From Sphagnum magellanicum (Eukaryota > Streptophyta > Sphagnopsida > Sphagnales > Sphagnaceae), in NCBI GenBank assembly GCA_021904315.1, contig CM038918.1:18801349-18865348 (forward strand): a stretch of DNA of 64,000 bases, given 5' to 3'. Shown in pieces: positions 45,147 to 57,774 of this stretch. The translations under genes and the position numbers were made by a program. Below the pieces are notes generated by a model. It saw only the letters and a program-made list of their open reading frames with translations. It did not search any database and was not told the origin of the DNA. The stretch's first letter is position 1. Each line of letters starts with the position of its first letter.

Positions 45147-46581
45147 TAAGTCACTTCACACTATACTCAGATCTCTGGTGAATGTGGGTTTCATAAGTCT
45201 GAATTCACCTCCTCAAGTAGTCCAGAGACTACTAAAATATCAAATTCATGGCTATTGATTTAACTATAATTTTCAAAAACATAACATGAGCTGAATAATT
45301 TATGGCCTGTCCAATTTTGAAGTAGATCTAATTTTTTTATATCATCATATTATTTTAATTAAAACTAACATTTTCCACATGTTTCTTTCAAATTCAACCT
45401 AAAAGAAGTAGAGCTTTTGGGAAGAAGAAAAAAAAAGGATGAACTCTAGTTTAAAAACCAAAACCAATACTCATTATACTCGTTATATATATTTATATAA
45501 GAATGATTGAACTTTGGAGACTTACCCAATAGAATCTTCAAACGAAAAAATTTGATCAAAAAATTCAATAAAAATTGATCGCCAAAATCATCACATGGAA
45601 GACAAAAAGGAAAAGGGAGAAAGGGAAGGGCAAAGAAAGGTCAAAAGATGTGCAACTCAAAAGAACCAAAGAAAGGAAAGAAGTAGTCCCTCTCCAAATA
45701 AGAAGCTATCTCATCCACAGCCCCTCATGTTGCTTGCATGCAAATCAAGAGATCTAATAATAGTGAAAGGTCTAAAATAAGAAATTATGTGTTGTAATAG
45801 CCTAACAGATTTGGGACTTTGATGCTGAATAATTAATCTATTTTCTCCTAAGATATTGGCATAATCATTCTGAAATTATTAAGGTGTATTTTTTACTTGT
45901 TAAGTACACCTTAATAATTTTTCAAAAGTCTTGAGATTTTTTTCTCACAATTATTTTGTGCCAAACACACATTAGGTTCCTATGCTAAAGTGTATCAATA
46001 GAATGGGTTCTACCTAATAAGTAATTAAATTACATTTTCATTTATGATTTTTAATTCTAATGATGAGAAATTTTGGGAAATTGATATATGGGCAATTTTT
46101 TGAAATCTAGTCTATGGTTGTGCCACAACTCCTCTTGTATGATTGTCCTTAAACATTTTCAAAAATGATTTCAAAAACAACTATCTCATTTTCAAGCTTG
46201 ACTATTTTATTTTCCCTAATAATTACCTTTTTTTCTTATTGACTTTTCCTAATGACTACTTCCAACCTTGTAACCACCTCACGCCTCTTGCCTACCCATC
46301 AACATAAATATGAAAAGAATGTGCCTTTTCATGTCCATGATACTTATATTAATTCAACATGAATTTGACATAAATAATGACAAACTATTGGAAACCATAT
46401 GGGCACTTAAGAAGAGAAATAAAATAGCTGATCATCACTTACAATGTGCAATAGCATAGAGTACTTCCCAAGTACGTTTTGGCTATATTCAACCATTTTA
46501 TGTAATATGAAGCTTGTTTATATATTGAAACCTCAAGTTGTTATATGCTACATGGTTGATCCAACTTCCCAAGTAATCTTT
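45147..46581. other. AT-rich intergenic DNA
   Basis: A purine-rich stretch at about 45595-45670 gives Lys-rich frames, which I read as composition. No gene is seen. The 3' UTR of the polyphenol oxidase gene should begin at 46581 and run leftwards. Confidence 0.5.
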
Positions 46582-49500
46582 TCACTCATCAAAATACACA
46601 ATTTGAGCATTTTTTAGTTGTATAATTTGAGGTAATCCTAGTTGCACTAGAGTGACAACAACATGAGAAAATTGATCCATGCCCAAACTTTGTAGTTTAT
46701 ATCCAAGTGCTAGTCGCCATTCCATCTTTGAATCAGGTAAGTCGAAATCAAACACAATGCCAAAACCACCGGGCCGGCCAAAAAATTCAATACAAGAAAT
46801 CGGGGTAGTAGTATTAGCAGTTGGGAAGTAAAGGAAGGCATTCAGCATGGGTCCCCTGGGGTTCTCCAACTTGAGACTCCTAATCACTAAGACCTCTTCA
46901 CGGTGAAGTTGTTTTTCAAGAGGTCTTCGCACACGAAAAGTGATGCTTGAATTTGCAAAAGTGGTGAAGTTCTCAGTGCTCAATGGAGGTGTGTTGAGGA
47001 TCATTTTATTGATTTCTGATGTTGAAGCTGGAAAACATGGTGCAGAAGCTGCATCTGAGCCTTCATGGATCCATGAGTTGGGGACACCCTCATAGTTGTA
47101 TCTAAACAAACAAAATGGACAACCCAATAAAAATAAGAATTTAGTTCCATAATAAAAACTAAATCGTGGGTGGGGAGTTGGGGGTTTGAATTTAGTAGTT
47201 TCTTCATTTTCAATTGATGGGTAGTGACAAAAATTACAACACAAATTATGTCAAAAGTATGCAGTTAATCATTTACAGCAAGCAAAAATTATGTTGCAAC
47301 TTGATTAGTGCCAAACTTCAAAGCTGTCTTTAGACTTTGAACCTCTACCATAATGAGACTTTTTCAACACTTTAGATACTTTGTCTTTTTGCACAAATGG
47401 GGAGACGTAATAAAGTTATCCATAAATTCACCCTGTCTTTGGGCCCCGCTTCACCCCCTAACCCCTCTTTCAGTGGTATCCATAAAGTAAGGAGATTCTA
47501 TTAAATCTCAGTATGAAATGCTGAAACTCAGTGCGAAATGCTGAGTCTTAACATTTAATGCAAAAGGTTCGAGAGGATTTATAGTAGATGTACAGGTCGA
47601 AGCAGTGAAAATCTATTTAGGTGGAGGCGCTTAGGAAAAAAGAAAGACAGGGTGAGACGCAGGAACCACGATGGTTTTCTGAGGTTCGCTCTCCCTTGAA
47701 TGCTAATGAACTTTTTTTGCAGGATTTTTTTTGAATCTCACCCTGTGTATGACCATACTCACGGGACTGGTGCTGTCTTTTCCTGACTTTACGGATATCT
47801 TTAATTTTTCACCAAATTATAGGATAGAGAAATGTTATCAATTATCGGATACCGGTTTTATAAGTTCATTGTCCTGAATAAGAGGTTTCCACCAATTTCT
47901 GTATTTTGCCCTCCCTAAAAATATGTTGTATATTTTACTTAGTAGGAAAAGGTTGTGGATATAGGGCTTTTGGGATTTTTGGCCTCTCTCTGAAGCTGGT
48001 ATTTTGGGAAAGGTTCTGGATATGGGGCTTTGGGGGATATTTGGCCCCTCCCCAAGGCTGCTATTTTGGGAAAGGTTAGGGATATAGAGCTTCGGGAATT
48101 TCAAGCCCCTCCTGGAGGCTTGAAAGGTTGTGGATATAGTAGGGCTTTTGGGATTTTTGGCCCCTCCCCTCTGCCTACCAACCTCGGGATGGGACCTCAA
48201 ATCTGAAAAGCCTAATATATTGGAAACCTCCTATAGTAAGGCTCACTTCACTCTAGTAGTCAGCGCTGAAAAAACTTGGGGCCAACTTTGAGCATTTTTT
48301 GCTTATTCTCTGACCTTAAGTTATTAATAAATGCTAGAACATTGATAAATAGTTTCATTGAATTTTGAGTGAATTCATTGATCATAATGAACAGAACTTA
48401 TCGAGGATGCAATGAATTCATTGATGTAATAAATGGGGATTGATGAACTACACCCACATTTGGTAAAAGTGTAATTTATCACGTTTTGTTCAGCAAGAGA
48501 AGAAGTTGGCAACAGGTCCAGGAGCTGCTAAAACTCATGAGAGTAGTGAGTCCCTGACCTGAAGTTGTTGATGTTCAAAGCTTGTGAGATTTGGACCTTC
48601 ACCAAAGCGGCGTTCTCGTCATAAAACAGGAATTGGGTGTTGAGGTAATCAGCTTGGCTGAGATCCTTGCGATTGCCTCCTGGCAACGACTTCCAAACCT
48701 CCCACAATCGATCGATGTTGCCATGATGTGCGTAGAAGATGGGATCCAATGCAGCATACTGAAAAGTACCCATGTCAGCGAACGGGATAGTTGCATTAGG
48801 GTTTCCAGTCCATAAATGTACAGCGCGATGAGGAATCGCTTCCAGAGTTCCTGCTCCTCTGCCCGGCGTACTTCCCAGCTTGTAGGACTCCCCGAAGAAC
48901 AGACGACTGATGGGTGCAGCCGTGACGAGTTGAGTGTACATGAGACGGTTGTTCCATTGCCGCAAGGAAGTTTGGAGTTCTAGGGTTTGGTTTGCACACT
49001 CCAACGACAATTGAAGGTCGATCAGATTCGGCCATTTTGTGCATCGGTTTCGCCTCTCATCATACAATGATGATTGAACTTTGTTGTCGTACATGGGATT
49101 CGCAAATGCAAGAGGGAGCACATTCGCAAGTGGTGGATCCGGTGATTGATTATCCCAATTCCAAAAGGGTAAAGCAAATGTGTCGTCGCCCAAAAGCTTT
49201 GCCAGTATGCGCTCGTGAAAGTAGAGAAAGAATCGATGCCATGGGAAAAACATCCACCCATAGTGAACCTCAAACCTCACTGTACTACTCCTCCCGCTAC
49301 TCGTCAAGACATCAAAGTTGAAAGCTGCGTTGCAATATGCACAATGGAGTTTAGCTTGATTCTTCCATGATCGCGGATCTGAGTCTGGTAGTGCTTTCAG
49401 AAGCCGGTATGCCCTTTGATACTTGGCAATGTAAGCATCGTCCAAGAGGTGAGCAGCTGGCCTGGTACGTATGGGAAGCTTTCTATCAAAGACATAGAGC

Positions 49501-49649
49501 TTCTCGCTGATCGTCCCATTATAGGGAGCTGGGCAACATCCTTGGTAGTTATTACAGTTGTTGAAATTAGGTGCAGGAAAGGGTAGGGCTTGCACTAGTC
49601 CTTTGCAAGCAAAAACTGCCAAACTCGTGATCACCACTAGCATCATCAT
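46582..49649 (-). CDS. PPO: polyphenol oxidase (tyrosinase-type copper enzyme), two exons
   Basis: Oxidises o-diphenols (and possibly monophenols) to quinones using a dinuclear copper site. Exon 1 (49649-48559) and exon 2 (47101-46582) join in frame across a GT-AG intron, giving 536 residues. Copper A ligands are His102 (LHCAYC, with Cys106 positioned for the thioether), His129 and His138 (VHYGWMFFPWHRFFLYFHER). Copper B ligands are His274, His278 (IPHRAVHLW) and His308 (DPIFYAHHGNIDR). Exon 2 supplies the C-terminal shielding domain (VRRPLEKQLHREEVLVIRSL, FGRPGGFG). The start MMMLVVITSLAVFACKGLVQA looks like a signal peptide, so I infer the secretory pathway rather than the chloroplast transit usual in seed plants. 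An alternative ATG lies 30 codons upstream (49739). The frame is intact. Confidence 0.9.
47948..48175. repeat. minisatellite in the polyphenol oxidase intron
   Basis: Four diverged units start near 47948, 48009, 48071 and 48123 with (A)AAGGTT(G/C)TGGATAT. Each continues with GGGCTTTxGGGAT and TTGGCCCCTCC. The period is about 62 bp, and the third unit is shorter. Confidence 0.75.
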
Positions 49650-50627
49650 ATTCTTGTGTGCTATACAAACTGCAGCCGGGTTGCTCTGATTGTTACCTCC
49701 TTGAAACAACACCAAAGATCCTCCTACTAAGTGTAACATGCCCTCATCATGAAAACAAACAAACAAACCAACCAACCAACCAACCCTGTCACACAGCAAG
49801 CCCGAACAATCTTACCACTCAAACCAATTCTGGTGCTCAGTTCTCACTCTAGGGCTCAGCTCTCACTCTGACTACAAGATCTACTAGACCCTGATAGAAG
49901 CCTGCTGGTGATGATCTCAATTACCCACACTGCAAATCTTGAGGGGAAAACAAAAAAAAAGAGTATCTCAGCTGGCTGGTGTTCTAGTCAAGAGACAACA
50001 CAAAAAAGTTAAGTTCTATAACAAATTCCTCATGATATCATGTATTGATCTTTAAATACTGATCTTGATCATCACGGCAACAATAGTAGTATATGCATGA
50101 CACAAGCTGGAATGGCATTTTGTCTGAGGTGATGTCATCTTTTGTAGTGAAAAGGCTTGACAAGCTCTTGCTCAAATGAACACAAGTCTAGATCATAGTA
50201 CAATCTGCACATCCTTTTATCGCCCTTCAGAAAAATTTATTTTCGCCAATTTTTTTATTTTCTTTTTTTGTTGTGGGGGGGGGGGGGGGGGGGGGGGGGT
50301 GGGGGATTGGGTACCTCTGAATCAAAGCTCATCAGCTCAAATGGAGTTATAGCAAGCAAGATTGTAAAAGCTCATGGGGTTTTACAGGGGGTAAAGCCCG
50401 CAGAGTGGTGGAGCTTTACCATAATTTGGGCTGCCTCAAGCAGGCCCTTATTGTGATGAAGCTGAAGCTCCACCCTCAGGCCTTTACTGTACACTTTGTC
50501 ATGTGGTCTATTACAAAGTGACTTTACTATATAGTTGTGTTCAATAAAGCTTTAGGTAGGCCAGAATTCTAGGGAAGCTAAAGCCCCACCCTGTGGACTT
50601 TACCAAGTCATGCAGTATCATACCAAT
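49650..50627. other. polyphenol oxidase upstream region; microsatellite and poly-G tract
   Basis: Contains the 5' flank of the gene on the minus strand, an (AAAC)n(AACC)n microsatellite at 49755-49785, and an uninterrupted run of 25 G at 50275-50299 followed by TGGGGG. No TATA box can be assigned with confidence. Confidence 0.5.
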
Positions 50628-51640
50628 TTGTTAAGGTGACGACTAGTGACAACTAGAGATGCCTCTAACTCTCACATGTAATACTCTTCCATAATATACT
50701 ACATGATAACAAATTGTTAATTTGACAACTTGTGACTCCATTAACTTTGTCATGGAGTGTTCTTCCATACTATGTCCCCAAAATTCTGCCCCTGCCTGTT
50801 AGCCTAGGCCAAAAATGGTGACCTACAGTTTTGGAAATAGAAATTTCATATAGCCAATGGGATGGCTCAGCACGCACTCATGATGGGCCCTGGTTTTTTC
50901 TTTCTGGGGGGCGGGGGGGGGGGGGGCAGGGGCTGGGGGGAGTTACTTTTTGTTTTTCTTCCTTGTTCAATTCTGCCCCTGCTGTTAGCCCAGGCCAAAA
51001 ATGGTGACCAACAGTTTTGGAAATCCAAAATACATGCAGCCAATGGGTAGGCTGAAGCATGCACTCAAGGAAGTTTAAGTTGTGGGTGGAGGTGTGGGGG
51101 GAGGGTTTTTTTAGTTTTTCCTTTGTTCCTAACATGTTCCCTTCAAGTTCGCAATGGGTTCCCACCAAGTTCCCATTGTGTTCCTCAAGGGTGTTCCCAA
51201 TAGCACCTTGCTTTAATCCCATATGTTTTGCCCAAAGTCCTCCCCTTCTCACCTATATATAGGTGGGCCAAGGGTAGAGGCTCTCCATCTTTCAATGTAA
51301 TCTTCTATTTTGAGGGAGCCTCCATAGTTTCAACTTTTTTTTGTGATGGGCCAATCAAAATAACTCATTGCAAAAAAAAAAAATGTTGAACTTAGGAGGC
51401 ACCCACAACTAACTAATATCAATCACACTATAATCACACTGTATTACATGATAACAAATTGTTAAGGTGACAATGGGTGACGCCTCCAACTCTGTCATGT
51501 AATATTCTTCCACACTATACACGGCACCCCTGTCAGCTTTACTGGACCTTTCTGGTGCGGGATAGTACGAATTCATTTAAGCTGACAGCTAGTGACTCCT
51601 CCAACTTTGTCATGTAATATTCTTCTGTACTGAACGACTT
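50628..51640. repeat. composite repeat block with internal duplications
   Basis: A motif of about 65-75 bp (GTGAC-x-CC-x-CCAACTxTGTCATGTAATATTCTTC) recurs at roughly 50640, 50735, 51465 and 51590, often with ACATGATAACAAATTGTTAA beside it. A second unit (CCAAAAATGGTGACC, then ACAGTTTTGGAAAT, then AGCCAATGGG) is duplicated at 50810 and 50994. A G-rich tract lies at 50906-50940. The right part (51240-51410) shares its end with copies at 58.9-59.1 and 60.23-60.36 kb. Confidence 0.6.
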
Positions 51641-53777
51641 GACAAGCATTACGTATAGCTGACAAATTATTCTTAAATTCTAGTGATGTTTTAGGGGGCG
51701 TGCTTAATAAATTGAATCTAAGGATTCTGTTGTGCCCCTTTTCTGGAGCCTACAATGAGGGTGGTAACCAGGGGTCCAGCCCCCAACCTTCACAATGTCT
51801 CTTATGTGTGGGCTTCACAGCTTGGGAAATCACAAGGCCAACCTTATCCTGAACTGAAACATACATAGTCCACACAGCATAGGAGTGGTCCAGGGTTTAT
51901 TATATCTGCACACTCGGATTAAGAGAAATTTTACACCTTTAAGTAGGAGCTCCAAATATTCCTCTTAGAAAAAAGAGAGGGCCAAGTATTGTAGTACCTT
52001 TTCAGGTTCAGCACAAATTATATTATTTTCACTTTTGTTAAATTTTTCAGAAAAAATAATATTAAATGTCAAAAATTCAATCAAAGCGGCCAGAATTAAA
52101 CCCATGACAAGTTTAACTAAATAATGAAGCCTTTCATCAGTCTAACCAAAAGCACAGCCAGAAACTGATGAAAACATTGATAATATTATTGAATTTATTT
52201 CTTACATGCCAAAATTTTCAAAACCAAAAACTCATCTCTGAATCAAAATTTTCAAATTATATTAATTATTTGACACATTAATGTTGAACCTAAAAAGGTA
52301 CTATGATAGTAGGCATATATTACCCTGAGAGTGTGGGGGGATAATATGCCTACTTAAATTCACAACATCATTGCGACCCTTAAGGGGTAAAGCCTAAGAA
52401 CCTTCGCCATCTTATGCTTCAAGATTTATGTATGTTTAGGTTCATGGTAATGAACATGCCATGTGCTTTATGATCTATCTATGTTTTAAGTTTGTGATAA
52501 TGTTTGCATTATTATAATGCTTAACAATCTATGTTAATCAGCCTTTTCTATTATTGGCAAAATTTCACAACAAAGCAAAATTCTAATTCTAAATTCAAGT
52601 GATTTTGGAGGTTTTCAATTGTTAGAAGTGGGAAAGAAATTAATTGTCAAAATTTTATATTGGGTTTTCAATGTGTATTAAAATATATATAGAAGTACAA
52701 TAAAAGATTATATTCCATATTTGGCTAAGTCTTCCTAGAGATGATTGCTTTTTTTTTCGACATGTTGCTATCAATGATTGCCACTTTGACTACAAACAAA
52801 AATTCATCAAAAAACCATTATATGTATGTTTAAGTTCATAATAATGTTCACATGAAGTGCTTTACAATCTATACATCTATTTAAGGTCATGATAATGTTT
52901 GCCTTGTGCTTTACAAGTTTAGGGTTTTAGTGTTTATGGTGTTTTATTTTTTGAAATGCCTTGCCAGGAAAAAAATACATTGGGTAAGGTGCCCTCCAAC
53001 TACACTAAAAAAATAGGAGCATGCTTTTACAATCATGGAGAACGCTCCAAGAAATGGGTGAGGGCCACTCCTCAAATGCAAGGCCAAACTCAACTACCTA
53101 TTGCCTTGTCCTAATACCCTTATTTTGTATAATACCCTCCACCCGGTCTGGGGGGGTCCAGATTATGTCATTTTTGTGACACATTATATCACATAATCCT
53201 TTGTTGATGATCATACATTCATAATAATGATCAAAATGTTTATTGAGCACGAATTTTATATAGAAATTGTTGAATATGCCTTCCTAGATCAGTGTTGGGG
53301 AGTTCTCAAATGCTGTCCAGTTCTCAACTCGGTTTTTAGCCCAGTTTTCATAATGAGAACCAATTGGCACTTTCACATGAGAAAATCGAATTGAATATCA
53401 ACCTCAGTTCTCCCATGAATGAGATCTGGTTATGAGAACTGGTTCAAATTTTATTTTATTTTAAAATTCTTTTTGAGAATTGAACATGTTCTCTCATAAA
53501 ACTCAGATTCAGTTCTCACAGTCTTTGTATCATTTTATTGGTTCCTCTTGTTCTTCATCTCACTTGGGGCTGCTGCTATTGGCTCCTCTTGATCTTCTTC
53601 TCACTTGGGGATGCTACTTTTTTCATGTTGCTATTACTTTTTGCCTTTTACTGCTATTTACTCTTCTTTTTTACTGTTATTACTCTTCTCTTTTTTTCCA
53701 ATATTAGAATAAATGAAGATAATTTTTAGAAGATAGAGTTCACCATACCTTTAGATGATAGTGCATCCCTTGTTGCA
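51641..53777. other. intergenic DNA, no gene recognised
   Basis: AT-rich with a few purine/pyrimidine tracts. At 53289, CAGTGTTGGGGAGTTCTC resembles a hAT-type terminus, and the following 200 bp repeat GTTCTCA and AGAACxxG motifs. A T/C-rich stretch lies at 53560-53700. Confidence 0.45.
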
Positions 53778-54360
53778 TTACTCAATTCCCACAATCCATG
53801 TTGCAATCACACAACTTGCTGCATTCCCAGATAAATTCTTGAGCTCAACATGGCCCTTGCATTGTTGTCCCCTATCTCTATTAGTAGACAAAATACACTT
53901 CCCCATTGTGCAATATCTAGTGTTTACAGCTTCAACCAAACAAGGCACTGAGGTCATGCACATAACACATGTCACACCTTCGCCCACACTACTGATGTAT
54001 CTAACACACTTAAGTTGCATCTTTCAAATTTGAAATAACCAGTAATGTAAAATGCAAACCTTATTTATGAGTCGTTCTCTGAGCAATCCAGATAATGTAT
54101 AGGCAAACTCCCCATGAACATATGTTTGGTGAGCACTTGCGGCTACAACACAGTTGGAATGACAATCACAACCTGAACAATAGTCATCTGCAGAAAACTC
54201 ACAAACATCCCTACTTAAATATATCACAGCCTCACTAATAATGCTATTTCTTATATAATGAAAGCAGATGGCAATTGCATGTTTTGTTGAAGGTTGATAG
54301 AGATGGGAGTAGATTCTAGTCCTCCATTCAAATCCCAAAGGTGATTTTGCGAGGACCTTG
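53778..54360 (-). CDS. unrecognised Cys-rich open reading frame, probably partial
   Basis: The minus-strand frame runs from about 54360 (KVLAKSPLGFEWRTRIYSH), through a hydrophobic stretch and CEFSADDYCSGCDCHSNC, to LSGLLRERLINK. A donor-like AAG|GTTTGC follows near 54057. A second open stretch (54020-53778) has further regularly spaced cysteines (CVRYISS, CVMCMTSVPC, YCTMGKC). Residue content looks protein-like and the two parts could be exons. I do not recognise the family, and no ATG or signal peptide can be chosen. It may be a fragment of a transposon gene. Confidence 0.3.
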
Positions 54361-54799
54361 GCTTTCTGAATTTATATTCTACAACCACACGCACTTTTAA
54401 AATCACACAAAGTTTGCCTAATGAAATCCTTGAAATTTAGCTATGAATTATCTTTTCTAGGACCAATGGCTAATCCAAAATTTGCAGGACATAATCAACA
54501 CCAATCCCATTTTGGTCTTCAATCTAAATTCAAATGAGATCCCATAGTGGCAATGTGGAAAAAATGACAAATTTCAGGGCATTATGATTTATCATTCTGC
54601 AACAAAATACACTTTGGTGGTATACCGGAGGCACCTGCATTGAGGCACATCTTACTAGTAAGGAAACCTATATTTTTAGGTGTCTCTTCTATTTCATACT
54701 GAACTACCATATTTGCAATCAAAGACCAAGATTGCATCAGAAGAACCAATTAAACAACCTAGCCTTCTATGCACCTAGAATCCTTTGATGTATCCCTTT
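54361..54799. other. flank outside the palindrome
   Basis: No gene is seen. The sequence just left of 54800 has no counterpart beyond the end of the right arm. Confidence 0.5.
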
Positions 54800-55821
54800 G
54801 GCGCTTAAAGGACCAACAATTTCATGAGGTTCATGGTGATCACCTGAAGTTGGGACCACCACAGCAGCTTCACCCTTTAGCTTTCCATTCCCTTCTTGCA
54901 ACACATCCCCCCTTGTGCTAACTAGAGGAGCTTTCCTCCTAGCCCAGTCAGTAGCCGTCACTAATACGCGTCAAAATTGTGTAGGCTGATCTTTTTTGCC
55001 ATGACCCCCTCTGACTTTTCCAAGATCATTATACTTCACATTTATAATTGATAATCAAATTTTAATTCTCACAGTGGTACCACCAACAAAATCAGTCCTT
55101 AACATGGACTTTCTTAATACAAAATACACCCCATACCATACCAAAGATTGGACACTCAAGCAAACCAAGACCCACTGGTTAATCTCGAACTAACCCCTGG
55201 CTCTAGTTTTTTGAAAATAAAAATGGGAACCCAAAATTCCAGGTCTGACCTTAAAAATTTCCGATGAACTGCTTCTGGTTCCAAAACTGTGGGCCCAAAA
55301 ATCAAACCCCATTCCTGTTTGGTTTAAACTTTATACGGAAGTCTAGAACTGGAACCTTCAAATCTAACTAACCAAATCAGGTAACCGCTGACCATTGGTA
55401 CAAACCAAGTAAGTCTTCTTTGGGCACTGGTATGGAATTTAAAATGCTTTCCTACATGAAAGTACATTCCAATTTGACATAAATTCTAATCTTTGAAATT
55501 ACAACAATTAAGATTATAACGATGTACATGTAAGGCAAAAACAAATTCAAATAATTTTATGATTGCTTGAACAAATTACATGATCAGTCCATTGGATATG
55601 ATTCATCATCATGATCTAAAAAGAAAAATTCCAAAATTCTTCACTAAATAAATAAATAAAACCTGTTGCTCAAGACTTGCAAGGTTGGTGTCGCACAAAT
55701 CTGTAAGGTCGCCCAGGCAACAAAATTGAAGAACTAGTAGAGATTAAAGCCAGCCGACTCTTTCATTCACAGCTTGGAAGTAGACTCTAGTACATAAATA
55801 CCAAGTCACACAAATACCAAG

Positions 55822-56773
55822 TCACACGGAAGGAAGAGAGGCTTGGAGATATTTGAGCGCTGTGGCATTTATTCCCAGGGACGTCTCCAGCACTGCATCG
55901 GGGATGTTGCTCCCCAGCAACTGATTTGCTACAAATAATAACGCAGGATCCTGCGAAGTCAGAGCGTTCAAGGAAGCGGCATGTCCAGTACCTACGTTGA
56001 TTTGGAAATGGATAGTGCCTTTTGGGAAGACGTACATGTCTCCCACTTGCAGGGTTTCTGCGTACAGCACACCTTCGTAGCTCACAAATCCCGTGAAAAT
56101 GGTGCCTTCCAGCACGTACAATGTCTCCGAAGCCAAAGGATGGGTATGGGGAGGAATAACTCCCCCGGGACCGAAATCCAGTCGGACGTGGGAGATGCCG
56201 AGGGTGTTGAGAGCTGGGTACTCGAACACAGTTGCAAATGTTGCGGAGGCCTTTATACCGGTGGTAGAGACATTCGCTGTTCAATACATCACCAAATGGC
56301 CCAATTCAGCAAGATATGAGACAAGAGTGTTAAATTTTCAGTCCTGTTCGAATGCGATGGGTACATCATCAGCTGGACTAGCATACAAGAAAAGCAATGA
56401 TCTGTGACGTGCTGGCCAATTATATAAACATGTTTGTAATGGCAAAGGTGAAAGCTTTTTATATGTCGAATTGCGAATTACCAGCTGTACGGAGGCCCGT
56501 GAAGAGGAAGTCTTTGGAAGTAACATTTGCGCTGCGCTTGCAAGGAAAGCCATTGACTTTTACAGGATTGGTGGGGGACAGATCTGCCACGCAGAAATCC
56601 TGCAATTGATCTGGATCCGAGGCTTGCACCATGGTCGACGTCATTGCAGCCATGATGACTAGTAGTGCTAGCGCAGTGCACGCGAACACATGATGCACGA
56701 GATTTGCACCCCACAGTGAGCTCCAAGCCTGGCCGCTACAGGAGCGTGGATGATCAGTACTGTAATTCTTCAT
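55822..56773 (-). CDS. germin-like protein, copy 1
   Basis: Exon 1 (56773-56482) and exon 2 (56276-55822) join across a 205 bp GT-AG intron to give a 248-residue secreted cupin. The protein is identical to the copy at 61285-62236. The ATG at 56773 is the first in-frame Met. A hydrophobic segment (VFACTALALLVIMAAMT) is followed by a mature start with DLQDFCVAD-like residues and a second Cys (GFPCK), the pair that forms the N-terminal disulfide of germins. Germin box 1 holds His141, His143 and Glu148 (PPHTHPLASE). Box 2 holds His187 (GDMYVFPKGTIHFQIN). These four residues bind manganese in germins. Oxalate oxidase or superoxide dismutase activity cannot be told from sequence. Transcription runs away from the palindrome centre. 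Confidence 0.93.
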
Positions 56774-57037
56774 GGCTGCAGCTTAGTATGAAAGCTCAGT
56801 GACTTATCGAAATCAGTTGGAACTCTAGATCTAGTGCAGCTGGGTTGGCAAACCTGAAGAGAGTACGTAAGGTTATGTAACTGAGTGTATGAACTAGCAC
56901 AAGCTGGAGCTCCTGGATAATTCCCTGTGTGGGATGTGGGAAAGTGCTCAGTTTATCCCTGTCAGAAGTCCCCTCTTAGAACTACACTGAATACTATGCC
57001 GGTGGTGTTTGATGTTATCTGACAATTCAGCATCCGT

Positions 57038-57045
57038 TTTATATA
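57038..57045 (-). promoter_or_regulatory. TATA box of germin-like copy 1
   Basis: TATATAAA on the minus strand lies 264 bp upstream of the ATG at 56773. It is the mirror image of the box at 61013-61020. Confidence 0.55.
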
Positions 57046-57774
57046 CAACACTGCACACAAACTAAGCACACGCGTAATTATGTAACCAGAATGAAATTTC
57101 TCAACCTTCAATGTCAAGATGATGTGAAGTGTGATTGACTGTTGAAGGAGGACTGTGGAGGTTCCGGGATATGGTGGGTGCAGGTTCGGGGATATTGTGT
57201 TGGGTGATTCTGGCGCCAGGATCACATTCACCGTCACGCATTGGCATTTAGAACGCAAATGTTCATGAGTAGGGCCAGTGTGTTTTTGTCTTCAAATCTG
57301 CAGTGTAGTAGGGCCAGGGCGAATTGACTCCTAGATTGGGATCAAGGTGAAAACCGTAAAAACCCATTTAACCCCCAAAACTGGCTAAAAATGTGTGGTT
57401 TTTTGGGTTTTGTGTAGCCAGATTTTCAACAAAATTTAAATTTGTTTCCTGAAAATAGCCAGATTTATGTATTGGGTTCTAGTATGTAGCCAAAAACGTG
57501 AAGGATCCGTAAATATTTTGACTTTCATATGCAGTTTGTAGCCAGATTTCTGGCTAAAGTGTTCTACTGATGATGGCGACTTCAGCTACATAACAAAAGA
57601 GAGAAAAAAAGGGTTGCTTGTGACCGGTTGCAACCTCGCAACCTAAATCTGATCGAAAAAAGAACTTATGGGGAAATGGAGTTAACAACTCCTGTTATGG
57701 CGGATGGGCCTGCACTGGAGAGAGCGAAATTGGCACCAATTTGCCAGAAAAAGAAAAGGCTGATCATGACCCGT

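Larger units (their letters stand above)
54800..57138 (-). repeat. left arm of a large inverted repeat
   Basis: Positions pair as x + y = 118058 with the right arm, and this offset holds at every point checked, so no indels separate the arms. All compared stretches (germin exons and intron, 3' flank, promoter) are identical. The outer end is abrupt at 54800. The inner identity ends at 57137/60921, with the first mismatch at 57138/60920. Confidence 0.93.

Noticed and set aside
45575-45780. Lys-rich frames near 45.6 kb
   Set aside because: Produced by a purine-rich GAAAGG tract in two phases. No homology or splice context.
47838-48200. 120-codon minus-strand frame inside the polyphenol oxidase intron
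   Set aside because: Encodes the translated minisatellite repeat. It lies between two well-supported exons.
55787-56284. Overlapping 165-codon frame across germin exon 2
   Set aside because: It is an out-of-frame reading of the exon. It starts from TTG and the same artefact appears mirrored in the right arm.
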